This document shows positions 22,201 through 30,235 of a DNA stretch of 48,653 nucleotides, piece by piece. Location of the stretch: IMG/VR virus record IMGVR_UViG_3300025009_000157, positions 1-48,653 of that record. One strand, given 5' to 3'. The translations under genes were made by a program, and so were the position numbers. Within the stretch, counting starts at the first letter, position 1, and the number at the start of each line of letters is the position of its first letter. The notes under the pieces are model-generated. The model was given only the letters and a program-made list of their open reading frames with translations, was not told the origin of the DNA and did no database searches. Origin of the DNA: a virus.

Positions 22201-24923
22201 ACAACAGTACCGTCTGGCGTTATCAGGGCATTGACGGGCAGGCCGGTCTGAGGGTTCACGAGCTGTGTATTCGACTGTAGGACATTCGTAACAAGGCCGC
22301 TCTCTATCAGTGTCCGCGCAAGAATCTTCCGCTGTTCTGTAGCAATGCGCTCCTGTACAGGAACCCCTTGATACTCCACCCCCTCGTCCTGTACAGGGTC
22401 ATACAACTCCTGTGTAGAGGAAAGGCCGCTCTCCTCAGCGGCCCCTCTTGTCTCTCCTATATTTCCTGTTGGCCCCTCCAGGGGAGTGTTATACTGTTTC
22501 CTTAACTTCTCCACAGCCGCTCTGTTCGTTCCTGGCGCGGGCGGCTCAGGCCCTCTCCCCCCAGCAATATCCTCCGCCCGTGCTATGAGGTTATTCAGTG
22601 CCTTTACCGCTGTGATAATGCGTGCCGCTTGCTCTATCTGCTCCTGCTCTTCCTTGTCCAGCCCCTTCAGTTGGTTCTTAGTAGTGCCCGGCCGCACACT
22701 CTTCAACAGGGCAGGGTCCACCGCCACAGCCTTCTCAGGTAGGAACTTCAGTATGCCCTTGATAGCTGCCTCAACATTCATAAAAGCATCAGAGTTGTGA
22801 AGGTTCTCCAGGAGGGGCGCAAGATGATCAGCCGCACTCTTGAAGTCTTTTCCAAAGCGGATACCCCGTACCCACAGCGCCCGCAAGTCCTTCCGAATAG
22901 CATCAGCCGGATATGCTTTTACCTGCTTTGTACTATTCTCCTTCGCTTGTTCCTGTTGTTCCTGCTGTTCCTGTGCTGCCAGCTCTTCTGGTGTCTGCTC
23001 TTTTCCTCTAGGGCGCTTTACCTTCCTCGTAGGCTTCGCAACAACAGGCTCCTGCGCATTGACAAGCTCCTCCTCAATACCCTGCATATCGAACAGGAGT
23101 TCTTGCAGGCGCCGATCCATGTCGGTCTCATTACCCGTGATCTCAGTACCCTTATTGCTATATGTCGCCTCGTACTTATTTGACCCAGGCTCAATGCCCA
23201 TGTCCTTGATAATGCGCTGTCCTGTCTTGTCAGTAACTGTCGCAGGAGTACGGTATGGGAAGGGCAGCACTTGTTGTCCAGCACGTAGGTCTTGTCTGCT
23301 ACTTTGTTGCCCAGAGGTGTTCAGATTCTGAACAGAACTGCCCTGTTCGATTCCTAGATCCCACATGTTCTGTTGTGCCGGGCCAGCCACTGTCGGGAAT
23401 GGAGGAGGAGGTGCCTGAGGTGCGCGAGGGCCTGTCGGTCCCTGTGCAGTAACGCCAAGAGCGGGCACTGGCGCAGGTGGGGCTGGCCGTGTGGCTCCCT
23501 GTGCGGTCATGCCTACTTGCCCTACGTTCTGTGGAACGCCAGGCAACCCTGGTAATATGGGCGGTGCAGGAAGCTGCGTTCCCTGTACCTGTGGGCCTCG
23601 TTGCTGTGCTCGAAGTTCTGCCCCTGTATAGGGAGCAGTGGGAAACAGCGTCTCCTGTTGCTGTGCAGCTTGAGGAGACGCGGTCATACCATTCTGGGGC
23701 GCTCCTAGCTCAACAGGGAACATCATCTGCTGCTGGCCGAGCATAGGGGGCTGCATGTGCAAGAGGTTCCCGTTACCTCCCAGCACTTGTGGCATTCCAG
23801 GAGGCATAAGGGGCTGCTGCACAGGAGCTTGCTGTTGCACGGGCGCTTGTGAAGGAGTACTAATATTCTCTGGCTCCCTACCAAAGCCTGCGGCATCCGG
23901 GAACATCTGGTCCCGCGACATGTCCTCTACCCAAGGCTCATGTTGGCGTTGATACCCCTGCCCACGCTTCTCAGCAAAATAGCGGTCGGTAGCACTAAGA
24001 CCCGCATAGGGGTCAGCCATTGGCGGTCCTTGTGGCTGCAGGGCAGCATTCCTATCAATCGTTGCAGAGTCCTGTATATTAAAGGGCTGCTGTAGCATAG
24101 CCGCCGTTTGCTGTAGTGCCTGTGCTACAGAGGCATAATCTCCGTTCTCTATTGCCCTGGCCAGGAGAGGATCATCGAGGAGCTGTACCCCCAGGCCTTT
24201 GAGAGCATCGCGCGCTTGTTGCTTCTTCTGCCTGTCTTGATAAGCCTCAATACCATACTGGACACCACCGCCGATAGGGCCACCTATTGCGCCTGCCAAC
24301 ATGGAGCTTCCCATACCTTCGGTAATAGGCCGTGTAGGATCATATGTCTGGCTAGCACCAATGTTATGCCCTGCCTGTGTTACACCTTCTTCAAAGGCGT
24401 TCTGTGCAGCGCCAACGCCCATTGTTCCCAATAGGCCAAGCCCCTGTGTAGGCAACGCTTTCAAGAGCTTCGCGCCAAGGAGTTCTGGTATTGCCTCACT
24501 AGCCGCACCCACTCCCATTGCGCCCAGCTCTTGAAGGCCCGATACAATCTGCCCGGCAAGGCGTCTCTTGTATATCTCCTCACGCTCTTGTCCAGCCCCG
24601 CTCGCCGCAAATCCTGCCCCTAAAGCACCCCAACCAGCAGGCCCCGCAAACAATAGAGGAACGGTGGCAGCGCCTTGTCCGACAGCACCTCCTATGAACT
24701 CCGGCCAACTCCCCTGATCGGTAGGCAGTGCCTGCTGCATGGCTTCATTCAGGTTGATGCCTGTCTGTGGACTAACAAGAGAGATAGCACTTGTGCCAAT
24801 TCCTCCAACACCCTTCACACCGCCATACAGAAGGTCTTGCCACATAGGAACGTTGTTCTGCTGCTGAGGAGTGCCGGGAATGGGCTGCATAGCCGCTTGC
24901 TTTAGTTCTGCAAAACTAGGCAT
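19011..24923 (-). CDS. Giant ejection/internal virion protein with HExxH motif (T7 gp16 position)
   Basis: 1970 aa, the last gene of the late arm. Residues about 30-215 are Gly/Ala-rich and membrane-seeking. Residues 240-560 are a Gln/Pro-rich linker, in which dyad copy 4 encodes SVQNLN. Residues 905-935 hold a zinc-metalloprotease motif, HEGFH at 920-924. The remaining kilobase and more of C-terminal sequence is helical with hydrophobic patches such as GMRLIVPFINTLTNI and LALTLILASILDD. It follows GNAT-like, glycine-rich and Gln-rich genes in the order of T7 13-16, so it is most likely injected to span the host envelope. The ATG follows GGAGG and overlaps the upstream stop (TAATG). Confidence 0.8.
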   Translation of the reverse strand: MPSFAELKQAAMQPIPGTPQQQNNVPMWQDLLYGGVKGVGGIGTSAISLVSPQTGINLNEAMQQALPTDQGSWPEFIGGAVGQGAATVPLLFAGPAGWGALGAGFAASGAGQEREEIYKRRLAGQIVSGLQELGAMGVGAASEAIPELLGAKLLKALPTQGLGLLGTMGVGAAQNAFEEGVTQAGHNIGASQTYDPTRPITEGMGSSMLAGAIGGPIGGGVQYGIEAYQDRQKKQQARDALKGLGVQLLDDPLLARAIENGDYASVAQALQQTAAMLQQPFNIQDSATIDRNAALQPQGPPMADPYAGLSATDRYFAEKRGQGYQRQHEPWVEDMSRDQMFPDAAGFGREPENISTPSQAPVQQQAPVQQPLMPPGMPQVLGGNGNLLHMQPPMLGQQQMMFPVELGAPQNGMTASPQAAQQQETLFPTAPYTGAELRAQQRGPQVQGTQLPAPPILPGLPGVPQNVGQVGMTAQGATRPAPPAPVPALGVTAQGPTGPRAPQAPPPPFPTVAGPAQQNMWDLGIEQGSSVQNLNTSGQQSSRQDLRAGQQVLPFPYRTPATVTDKTGQRIIKDMGIEPGSNKYEATYSNKGTEITGNETDMDRRLQELLFDMQGIEEELVNAQEPVVAKPTRKVKRPRGKEQTPEELAAQEQQEQQEQAKENSTKQVKAYPADAIRKDLRALWVRGIRFGKDFKSAADHLAPLLENLHNSDAFMNVEAAIKGILKFLPEKAVAVDPALLKSVRPGTTKNQLKGLDKEEQEQIEQAARIITAVKALNNLIARAEDIAGGRGPEPPAPGTNRAAVEKLRKQYNTPLEGPTGNIGETRGAAEESGLSSTQELYDPVQDEGVEYQGVPVQERIATEQRKILARTLIESGLVTNVLQSNTQLVNPQTGLPVNALITPDGTVVLSPNINMNTIGHEGFHALVKKFGRAHPLVQEGLKMFDWDMERLADAVGDVYAARALPRALRERLVDWLQRFWRAVKDTFGVAQTQQDIVNALAGEMLTFKGGDVKRPPVSKKDYEIALRHTQSEYQKRETARQAFERLRPKKSGEITHTQKSLLAAMQNEGNFKAPGQWVSQSFLLPDGQSYSIQSLTHQYEASRLYGRDKADPTALTDLLSKGFGRVSARDTIEFRARPTAAQLDSIVKFAERHGLSKLWLDLTDLTGPRSTSAAVSVAEIDTFVQDFYNNSRQGGTDLSSFVEYQNVSPLNEDDETFAENILNEAMTMLEEQKVRVENKTTSEQALALLKDPKKRSALLNKIDGMSGKRAAAESAAMKALSDAIQRNLFMDVASISTNMNFSQEEKDRLIKEHQEKAVAKLSVTTKAGTVTGQALQAMKLWGSSNIDALVQVAKDATARKIIETADWSNSKKISELAELLSKEPKFADFVYQWWYNSILSAPTTQAANLGGNTVWLGFQFPHHALESFIDSGISAVSGKERDFLLGELVPMWAGMRKGFKSAVPSAKDILKTGRPPLDVFEENKYDREMASMVNAFEQAPINTKWGRMARQVAPLVSMPSRVMRAVDVIFNTAAYDAKLQGIAYRRAVNEGAENIEERMHDILLNADEKMLKEAADFGRYATFTDTPGRMGKAAIALRYSVPGMRLIVPFINTLTNILNRGIEMTPGLGLVKPAYKTISGQRITKKFVVETVAKQVEGLALTLILASILDDDDSITGAVPTNPARREAFFRQGKIPWAVRVGGEWYQYSRLEPFSFPLGAMATLIDAAREGIDKENLTDKFAYTASVLTNYLLSSSWLDNLRGAIDNDVGLSRTLSRLPANFVWMSGFWRVMTKSLEIADAGELKAKEGHGLLYQMAQVVPGLDKLQEDRLTVWGEPIVISRDLFQQWIPYRASEPSTDLVEIELEQLGKDIGAPIAPAHPSATLEIGQQKITLPDDLYREYRIHFGALAKRRLQTLIGSPAYQRIQDPYVRARLLSRVLSRVRDSSRANAIRRVRPLIRQGLVETERAL
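23312..23340. promoter_or_regulatory. 29-bp dyad element, copy 4 of 8 (inside a gene)
   Basis: CAG, aggt, GTTCAG, ATT, CTGAAC, agaa, CTG. It is the only copy deep inside a gene, in the flexible Gln/Pro linker of the ejection protein, read there as SVQNLN. A site tolerated in a linker suggests that position on the genome, rather than promoter control, matters for at least this copy. Confidence 0.85.
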
Positions 24924-26326
24924 TATTGTACCTCCACGAAGGCATCTTTATGCGTTAGGGGTAAGCCTGTTCGCTGGTAATTCTTTCCATTGGCAGTATA
25001 TATTGCACCAGTACGCAAATCAAGTTCATTTGCAGGAATAGGAGGATATGCCTGTACACTGGTAGAAGGTCCTGTCTGTACAGGAGCACCTGCCGATGGC
25101 GTCCAGCTAGGGGGCGCCACTTGGTCAGTACCTGGCACAATTCCAGCGCGTGGCCTATCTAGCATCGTCTGTCCATTACTATAATTCTGCTGTATCTTAT
25201 CCATTTGCCCTTGCCCCCAATTCCAGAGACCCGACATATCAGGTATAAGAGGGGTAGTTGAAATATTGGCGCTACGAGCATCATATACTGGAGCATTGCC
25301 CATAGGCATTGGTGCAGTATTTACATTGTTAGTGAAGACAGGCATCGCAGCGGGAGGAGAGGCCGCTGCACCTGCCGGAGGAGGCGTCCCCACCGCCTGG
25401 GGAGCATTCGCCGCAGCATATGTAGTAAGGCTATCAAGTAACTCTTGCTTATCTACAGCACCCTCTAGCAAGCGGCCATACATAGCATATGCAGCTTGTG
25501 GAGTCATGGCAGGGCGGCCTGTTTCAAGGTCAGGAACAACCGCCGCATGTACAACGCCAAGAAGATCAGCACGCGCCTTGGCCATTTCAGTATTACCTAG
25601 TTTGTCCTGCAGTTCAAATTGCATCTTCTGCATGTTCTGCTGTGCCGCCCAACGAGCACTATCTGCTTGCGCACGTGCAGCGTCTGCCTTCTGCGCTTCT
25701 ATACGCATTTGATTCAATGTGTTTGTCTGCTGTTGCTGTCCTTGCTGCATTAGTGTTCTATACTGATTGTCTGCATCTTGCCCTTGTTGCTGCAATTGCA
25801 AGGTTTGCGTAAACTGTGTATTCTGGTTGTTCGCCTGCTGTTGTGCCAACTCCAGTTGTTTGTCCAACCGCATGTCCTGGCGTCCTGCCATACGCTGGTT
25901 CATAAGACCTGTCTGTTGCTCAGGAGATAGGAAGGAGGGCATGAGTGCGTTAGGGTTATTCGCGGCATCGGCGTATGCCCGCTGTTGGATCATGCCGCCA
26001 ACGGCCTGTCCTGCTCGTGCTATCCCACTATCCTTCGGCGCAAGAGCAGCCCCAAGTTGTGCGAGGGCAAAGTACAAGCCATTCATGTCCTTCCCGCCTG
26101 CGGGAGCGATGGGCTGTGCTATAGGAGCTACCGGGAACGGGGATGCATTCGTCCCAAAGGGAGTAGTTGTTGCAGGCATTCGAGGAAGTGCGCTCTGTTG
26201 GGCCTGTGGCGTACTGGAAGGCTGCATGTTCGCCTGAGGTGAAGCAGGGAAGGATGTCGAAGACTGCCCTCCCATGATAGAGAGAGGATTCTTTGTTTGT
26301 TGATCTAGGTAAGGGAAAGGAATCAT
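24923..26326 (-). CDS. Gln-rich internal virion protein (T7 gp15 position)
   Basis: 467 aa. The N-terminal 70 residues are Pro/Gln/Ser-rich and disordered. Residues about 75-110 are hydrophobic and Ala/Gly-rich. Residues 130-260 are a long Gln/Ala helix rich in QQ runs, likely a coiled coil, and the last third is Pro/Ala-rich again. No enzyme motif. It lies between the glycine-rich membrane-like protein and the giant ejection protein, where T7 has gene 15, so a part of the internal core or ejection tube is the natural reading. The stop and next start overlap (TAATG). Confidence 0.7.
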   Translation of the reverse strand: MIPFPYLDQQTKNPLSIMGGQSSTSFPASPQANMQPSSTPQAQQSALPRMPATTTPFGTNASPFPVAPIAQPIAPAGGKDMNGLYFALAQLGAALAPKDSGIARAGQAVGGMIQQRAYADAANNPNALMPSFLSPEQQTGLMNQRMAGRQDMRLDKQLELAQQQANNQNTQFTQTLQLQQQGQDADNQYRTLMQQGQQQQTNTLNQMRIEAQKADAARAQADSARWAAQQNMQKMQFELQDKLGNTEMAKARADLLGVVHAAVVPDLETGRPAMTPQAAYAMYGRLLEGAVDKQELLDSLTTYAAANAPQAVGTPPPAGAAASPPAAMPVFTNNVNTAPMPMGNAPVYDARSANISTTPLIPDMSGLWNWGQGQMDKIQQNYSNGQTMLDRPRAGIVPGTDQVAPPSWTPSAGAPVQTGPSTSVQAYPPIPANELDLRTGAIYTANGKNYQRTGLPLTHKDAFVEVQ

Positions 26327-26335
26327 TTGTTTCTC

Positions 26336-27340
26336 CTATTGTAAGAGGCCAGCAAGAAGGCCAACACCAGCACCTACTGCCATGCCAATTGGGCCAGCTG
26401 CCGCCCCTGCAGCAGTAAAGTTCGCGGCCATGTATCCACCAGCCGCAGCCCCCACCGCCATTCCTGCAACGCCAGACACTATCTTGTTGCCCTCCTTGTC
26501 ATTATGCGCCACACCTCCCTGCACAGAGGCGATGAAGTTACCAGCACTACGAAAGATCTCCATGTCCCATAAGGTATCCTTCACATTATGGTCTATCACG
26601 AGGTTATAGTAATCATTCATTGCTGTAATGGCCACGCGACTATTGTCCATCTCCATGCCTACTAGGGAGCGATACCAGTCTACCTGTGCCATCTGCAGAG
26701 CGAGGTTCTGCTGTATATGATTGGCGATAAGGCGTTGCCTATTGTCTTCCCGGGCTAACTTCACCTTCTGCCGAAAGGTCGATATGTCTCGATACCGCCG
26801 ACCTTCCATATCCGCCATACCCCATATAAAGGCAGTACTGGACACGGCTCCTATGTCTGCTATCGAGGCGGCAAAGCGCCCCACACTCTGCAGATATTCT
26901 GTCCTACTCTCTGCCTCATACGCCGACACAGTATCGTCTATAAAGTCATCGTCCACGGCGTCAGAAGCATCAACAGCAGCTATCGCAGCGGTAAGCATAC
27001 CACTGATAGTTGTGCCGGGCGTAATACTCATTTTTGCAAGGGCTGCTGTTATGCGCGTATCAATATTGCCCAGGTCTGTTGTGGGGTCGTACTCCCATAC
27101 AGGGGATCCATCAGGGTCAAGGTTAGCATCAGAATAGGGACTATCTGTCGATAGTAGGGTGGACACAATAGCCGTCATTGTGTAGTTCGCATCCATTGCA
27201 AAAGGATGTGCTTCGCCACTAGCAATGGTGTATACATTATCCCCGTCTATGCCCCGTCCCGCGATAAATTGTCCATGAATTTCTCCCTGATATTGTGGAA
27301 CAATAACGCGTCCTTGTTGTCCTCCGCCTCCGCCGCCCAT
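26336..27340 (-). CDS. Glycine-rich internal virion protein (T7 gp14 position)
   Basis: 334 aa. After a Gly-rich start (GGGGGGQQG) the body is helical. The last 45 residues are almost all Gly and Ala (VAGMAVGAAAGGYMAANFTA and onwards), typical of membrane-inserting segments in phage ejection proteins such as T7 gp14, which forms the outer-membrane pore. The start overlaps the stop of the GNAT-like gene, with AAGGAG upstream, and dyad copy 5 ends 16 bp before the ATG. Assignment is by gene order and composition. Confidence 0.7.
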   Translation of the reverse strand: MGGGGGGQQGRVIVPQYQGEIHGQFIAGRGIDGDNVYTIASGEAHPFAMDANYTMTAIVSTLLSTDSPYSDANLDPDGSPVWEYDPTTDLGNIDTRITAALAKMSITPGTTISGMLTAAIAAVDASDAVDDDFIDDTVSAYEAESRTEYLQSVGRFAASIADIGAVSSTAFIWGMADMEGRRYRDISTFRQKVKLAREDNRQRLIANHIQQNLALQMAQVDWYRSLVGMEMDNSRVAITAMNDYYNLVIDHNVKDTLWDMEIFRSAGNFIASVQGGVAHNDKEGNKIVSGVAGMAVGAAAGGYMAANFTAAGAAAGPIGMAVGAGVGLLAGLLQ

Positions 27341-27822
27341 TACTCTTCTCCTTCCTCAGTTTTGTTCAGAATCTGAACAGATCTGACCGGCAACTCTGCA
27401 TACGCCCGAACCGTGCCGCCAAGAGTGCGTACTGTTTCGGCAACTGAGCGCTGCTCTGTATATGCTACAATACTCGCGCATCCCTGTTGTATAGCGAACT
27501 GCCCTAACGCTATATATCCCTGGCGAAAAGCCTCTTCCCCAAAGGGGACTAGCCCCTTCTTTTCGTCAAACTTCGCCAGGGCGAATATCAACAACTGCTT
27601 GATACCAAACAGATTCGTTATGACCATTGTGATGCATAGGCCAGTACATTTGTTGTCATTTTCTAGGACTGCCCACACCTGTATCTCATCCTTCAACAAG
27701 CGCGCAAGTACCTCTGTCTCATTCAGGAGAGGAAGTTCCTCCTTCGAGAGGCTACGCTTAACAGTATCGCGAATGAGGGGCCAGTGTGTGGATACCTGAT
27801 GACTAAGTACGCGCAAAAGCAT
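27340..27822 (-). CDS. GNAT-like protein (T7 gp13 position)
   Basis: 160 aa. The pattern QVWAVLENDNKCTGLCITMVIT (about 48-69), then LLIFALAKFDE and QGYIALGQFAIQQGCASIVAYTE, with VAETVRTLGG near the end, fits a GNAT acetyltransferase fold, although the acetyl-CoA loop is not clear. T7 gp13 also has a GNAT-related fold and begins the internal-protein genes, so this is probably its counterpart. Its last codons carry dyad copy 5 (SVQILN). It overlaps its upstream neighbour by 20 nt. Confidence 0.65.
   Translation of the reverse strand: MLLRVLSHQVSTHWPLIRDTVKRSLSKEELPLLNETEVLARLLKDEIQVWAVLENDNKCTGLCITMVITNLFGIKQLLIFALAKFDEKKGLVPFGEEAFRQGYIALGQFAIQQGCASIVAYTEQRSVAETVRTLGGTVRAYAELPVRSVQILNKTEEGEE
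27357..27385. promoter_or_regulatory. 29-bp dyad element, copy 5 of 8
   Basis: Read on +: CAG, tttt, GTTCAG, AAT, CTGAAC, agat, CTG. It overlaps the last codons of the GNAT-like gene and lies 16 bp before the start of the gp14-like gene, directly ahead of its AAGGAG site. Confidence 0.85.
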
Positions 27823-29359
27823 AGGGGCTCACCTTATTTCTTTTGTCGATAGCCGCATAGTGGATAATTATATCCTGTATAGACAGCGTTGTGTTGCTAC
27901 TTGATACAACGACCTGGAACTCCTTAGCATCCACATTGAAGTCTGCCGTGCCGCGACTGGTCAGGGTCATTGCCCGTGAGGACATACTTGCTGTGGAGTC
28001 CATTCTCCAAGAAAGGGAGAGTGTAATGGCGTCTGTCCCTGTCTGCGAATAGAGGACCTCAATGTCTCGCACTTTCTTCAGCCCAGAGGAATTGAAGTCG
28101 AGGACAAGGGAGGCAACAGAGCGCGAGCTACTGCTCGCCGTGTATGTCCGGAAGGCAGTCCCGGCTTCTGTTGAGACTATCGCGCATACAGGGATATTTG
28201 TCCGGGACATTCCTTGCCCTGGCGTATATATCACGTTATAGGCAGCGTCAGAATTATACGAACTTATGTATAGATCAAATGTCTCAGGGTGCAGGGACAT
28301 AGTGTACACAGTGGTATTCGTTGTCTCTAACTGTGTGCGATACCCTAACCTATGTACGCCCTCCTCTGTAATTGTCCATAGCTCCTGATCTGGCGAGATG
28401 AAATAGTGTATGTGCTTACTTCCCACAACAGCGGAGCGTCCATAGACACCGGGGCAGGATAGCCTACGTGCGCCATAAGTAGGGACAGGGGAAGCGTATG
28501 CTGTCAACAGAACAACACCGTCATCACAATAGGCAACGACCTTGTCGTCTCCCAAGGGATAGAGAGCACGTACTGTGCCCCGCACAGGCAGGGCCATAAA
28601 GCCCATATCACCACGGCGCATCATGTTGAGGAAGTACGGGTCTTCCCCTGGGCTATTCGGGCTCTCAGACAAGTGGCCGGTCATATAGAGGGCAGGGTAG
28701 AACAGTAGAAGAGCATCCATGCCAATATTACTCCACATGACAAAGTTGCTCTCCAGGCCAGCAATATCAGAGAAGGTAGTGAGAGTGTTCTCCTTCCAGG
28801 CGTTGAAGATATCCTGCCACTCCTGCTTCCAGAAGGCAGAAGGATCGAAACCGCCATACACGAGGCGTCCCCGATGGGCACAGCCTGTTGTGATCTGTAT
28901 GTCATTTGCCACAAGAAGGTTCCCTGAATATCCTGTCTTCATGAGCACGTTCTCATTGTTGAACAGGAAATAACTCTCCTCAAAGTCGGCGGCATGCCAC
29001 ATACCGCCCCCTGTTGTGATACCCTTTGGCGTGCTGGTATCATACGCGTCATAGATAGTATAGCCAGAGACAGTAAGAGGATATGTATATCCGGGGGTCA
29101 ACGAATAGATAGCAGTATCATCCATTTCCACAAGAGCAGCTTTAATGGGAATGGTCTGGTAGAAGGGCCAGCTAGTTGCCTGTGAGCTCTTTGTAGCGCT
29201 AGTCGGTTGTGTCATCGTGGGAAGGGCTGCGAGACCCTCCCTTCTTACCAGAAAGTTTGTGCAACTCGACAGAAAGGGTTGATTCTTCACAGCCTGCCAA
29301 CTCTCTGAGGGCAGACCCGATTGTAGTGCTTTCTTTAGGCTGTACTCTTGCCAGAACAT
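27803..29359 (-). CDS. Tail/nozzle-type structural protein
   Basis: 518 aa, rich in beta-strands, aromatic residues, Ser and Thr. Repeated short strand motifs such as DDKVVAYCDDGVVLL and SPDQELWTITEEGVHRLGY look like propeller blades. It sits between the adaptor and the ejection proteins, where podoviruses keep the tail tube or nozzle protein (T7 gp12, P22 gp10). That is the likely role. The ATG at 29359 has GGGAGG upstream. Its first 161 nt overlap another frame (29199-29417). Confidence 0.7.
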   Translation of the reverse strand: MFWQEYSLKKALQSGLPSESWQAVKNQPFLSSCTNFLVRREGLAALPTMTQPTSATKSSQATSWPFYQTIPIKAALVEMDDTAIYSLTPGYTYPLTVSGYTIYDAYDTSTPKGITTGGGMWHAADFEESYFLFNNENVLMKTGYSGNLLVANDIQITTGCAHRGRLVYGGFDPSAFWKQEWQDIFNAWKENTLTTFSDIAGLESNFVMWSNIGMDALLLFYPALYMTGHLSESPNSPGEDPYFLNMMRRGDMGFMALPVRGTVRALYPLGDDKVVAYCDDGVVLLTAYASPVPTYGARRLSCPGVYGRSAVVGSKHIHYFISPDQELWTITEEGVHRLGYRTQLETTNTTVYTMSLHPETFDLYISSYNSDAAYNVIYTPGQGMSRTNIPVCAIVSTEAGTAFRTYTASSSSRSVASLVLDFNSSGLKKVRDIEVLYSQTGTDAITLSLSWRMDSTASMSSRAMTLTSRGTADFNVDAKEFQVVVSSSNTTLSIQDIIIHYAAIDKRNKVSPYAFART

Positions 29360-29417
29360 TCTTTCGCGCCTCCCTATCTATACTCTTCCTTTTGGGTAAC
29401 GGATCGCTCTTGCTCAT
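29199..29417 (-). CDS. Small basic protein in an overlapping frame
   Basis: The 72-aa frame begins with ATG at 29417, with GGAGG 5 nt upstream, directly after the adaptor gene. It runs 161 nt into the start of the nozzle gene in another frame. The product is polar: Lys/Arg-rich at the start (DPLPKRKSIDREARK), with a short helix and a Ser/Gly/Asp tail. A strong ribosome site argues that it is translated. Alternatively the site may serve only to load ribosomes for the nozzle gene. Confidence 0.5.
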   Translation of the reverse strand: MSKSDPLPKRKSIDREARKNVLARVQPKESTTIGSALRELAGCEESTLSVELHKLSGKKGGSRSPSHDDTTD

Positions 29418-29418
29418 A

Positions 29419-30132
29419 TTAGCCTCCCATAACGCCAGTACTTTTTGTCGCTTCCCTCATGATTTGTTCACGCTCTATGTCAAGGATATACATGTCCATG
29501 ATGACCTTCCAATGGGTCATGCTCTCTTTGTCTTCATACTCTTGTTTAATATACCATATACAGGCGGCAATCAGCAGATCGGGATGATATACGGTCCAGT
29601 AGTTCGTGTTTGTTGTTGTGCTGTTTGACAGCGAATAATCTATGCCCTTACCATATACGCTGACCGTATATGTATCGTCAAGGGGAGGCATGATATAGAG
29701 ACGCTCAGTGCGATACTGCCCCTTCTGGGCCTCTGTAGGAGTATCTGCCGTAAGATAGAGAGGCCACACCCCTACTGTCCAATAAGCGGGTTCGTCTTGA
29801 TCACTGTTCCCAAACTCAGGATACTTTGCTAGCAACGCATCGAATGCTTTATATGTGAGTGGTACCTCCTCGCCGTCAGTATTCGTATAGTATACGCGGG
29901 AGATAGTGTGTAGTGTTGTACCCCATGTGCCCGCCCCTAAGTCGGCTGCTGTTATTTCATACGTGCCGGCAACGCAGGATACACTCTTCGCCATATTCTG
30001 CTTATAGTGCCCTTGAAGGCGCCTATCCAGATAACGGGAGGACATATTGATGATTTGCTCAAAGGTAGTACCTGTAATATCAGACCGCCCGGACCTGTTC
30101 TGTACTAGGGTAATTATCTCAGAATATTCCAT
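29419..30132 (-). CDS. Head-tail adaptor-type protein
   Basis: 237 aa. The start YSEIITLVQNRSGR followed by FEQIINMSSRYLDRRL is typical of podovirus adaptor (tail tubular A/gp4-like) proteins. The rest is strand-rich (RLYIMPPLDDTYTVSVYG), then HPDLLIAACIWYIKQEYEDKE and a helical end. It follows the capsid and precedes the nozzle, matching that role. GGAGG lies 11 nt before the start. It is the first gene beyond the terminator at 30151-30197. Confidence 0.75.
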   Translation of the reverse strand: MEYSEIITLVQNRSGRSDITGTTFEQIINMSSRYLDRRLQGHYKQNMAKSVSCVAGTYEITAADLGAGTWGTTLHTISRVYYTNTDGEEVPLTYKAFDALLAKYPEFGNSDQDEPAYWTVGVWPLYLTADTPTEAQKGQYRTERLYIMPPLDDTYTVSVYGKGIDYSLSNSTTTNTNYWTVYHPDLLIAACIWYIKQEYEDKESMTHWKVIMDMYILDIEREQIMREATKSTGVMGG

Positions 30133-30150
30133 GCTATGCTATGCCTCCAA

Positions 30151-30197
30151 GAAAAGAAAAAAGGGGAGGAGCGAGCCATTAACCCTCGCCCCTCCCT
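30151..30197 (-). terminator. Rho-independent terminator in the late arm
   Basis: Read on -, GGGAGGGGCGAG (30185-30196) pairs with CTCGCTCCTCCC (30164-30175), one wobble, around a 9-nt loop. TTTTTTCTTTTC follows (30151-30162). It sits after the capsid and exported-protein genes, and would cap the abundant capsid message and lower expression of adaptor, tail and ejection genes. Confidence 0.88.
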
Positions 30198-30235
30198 GAA
30201 CGGGAATGAGTCATCCATCCGGGAGGAAGGATTCT

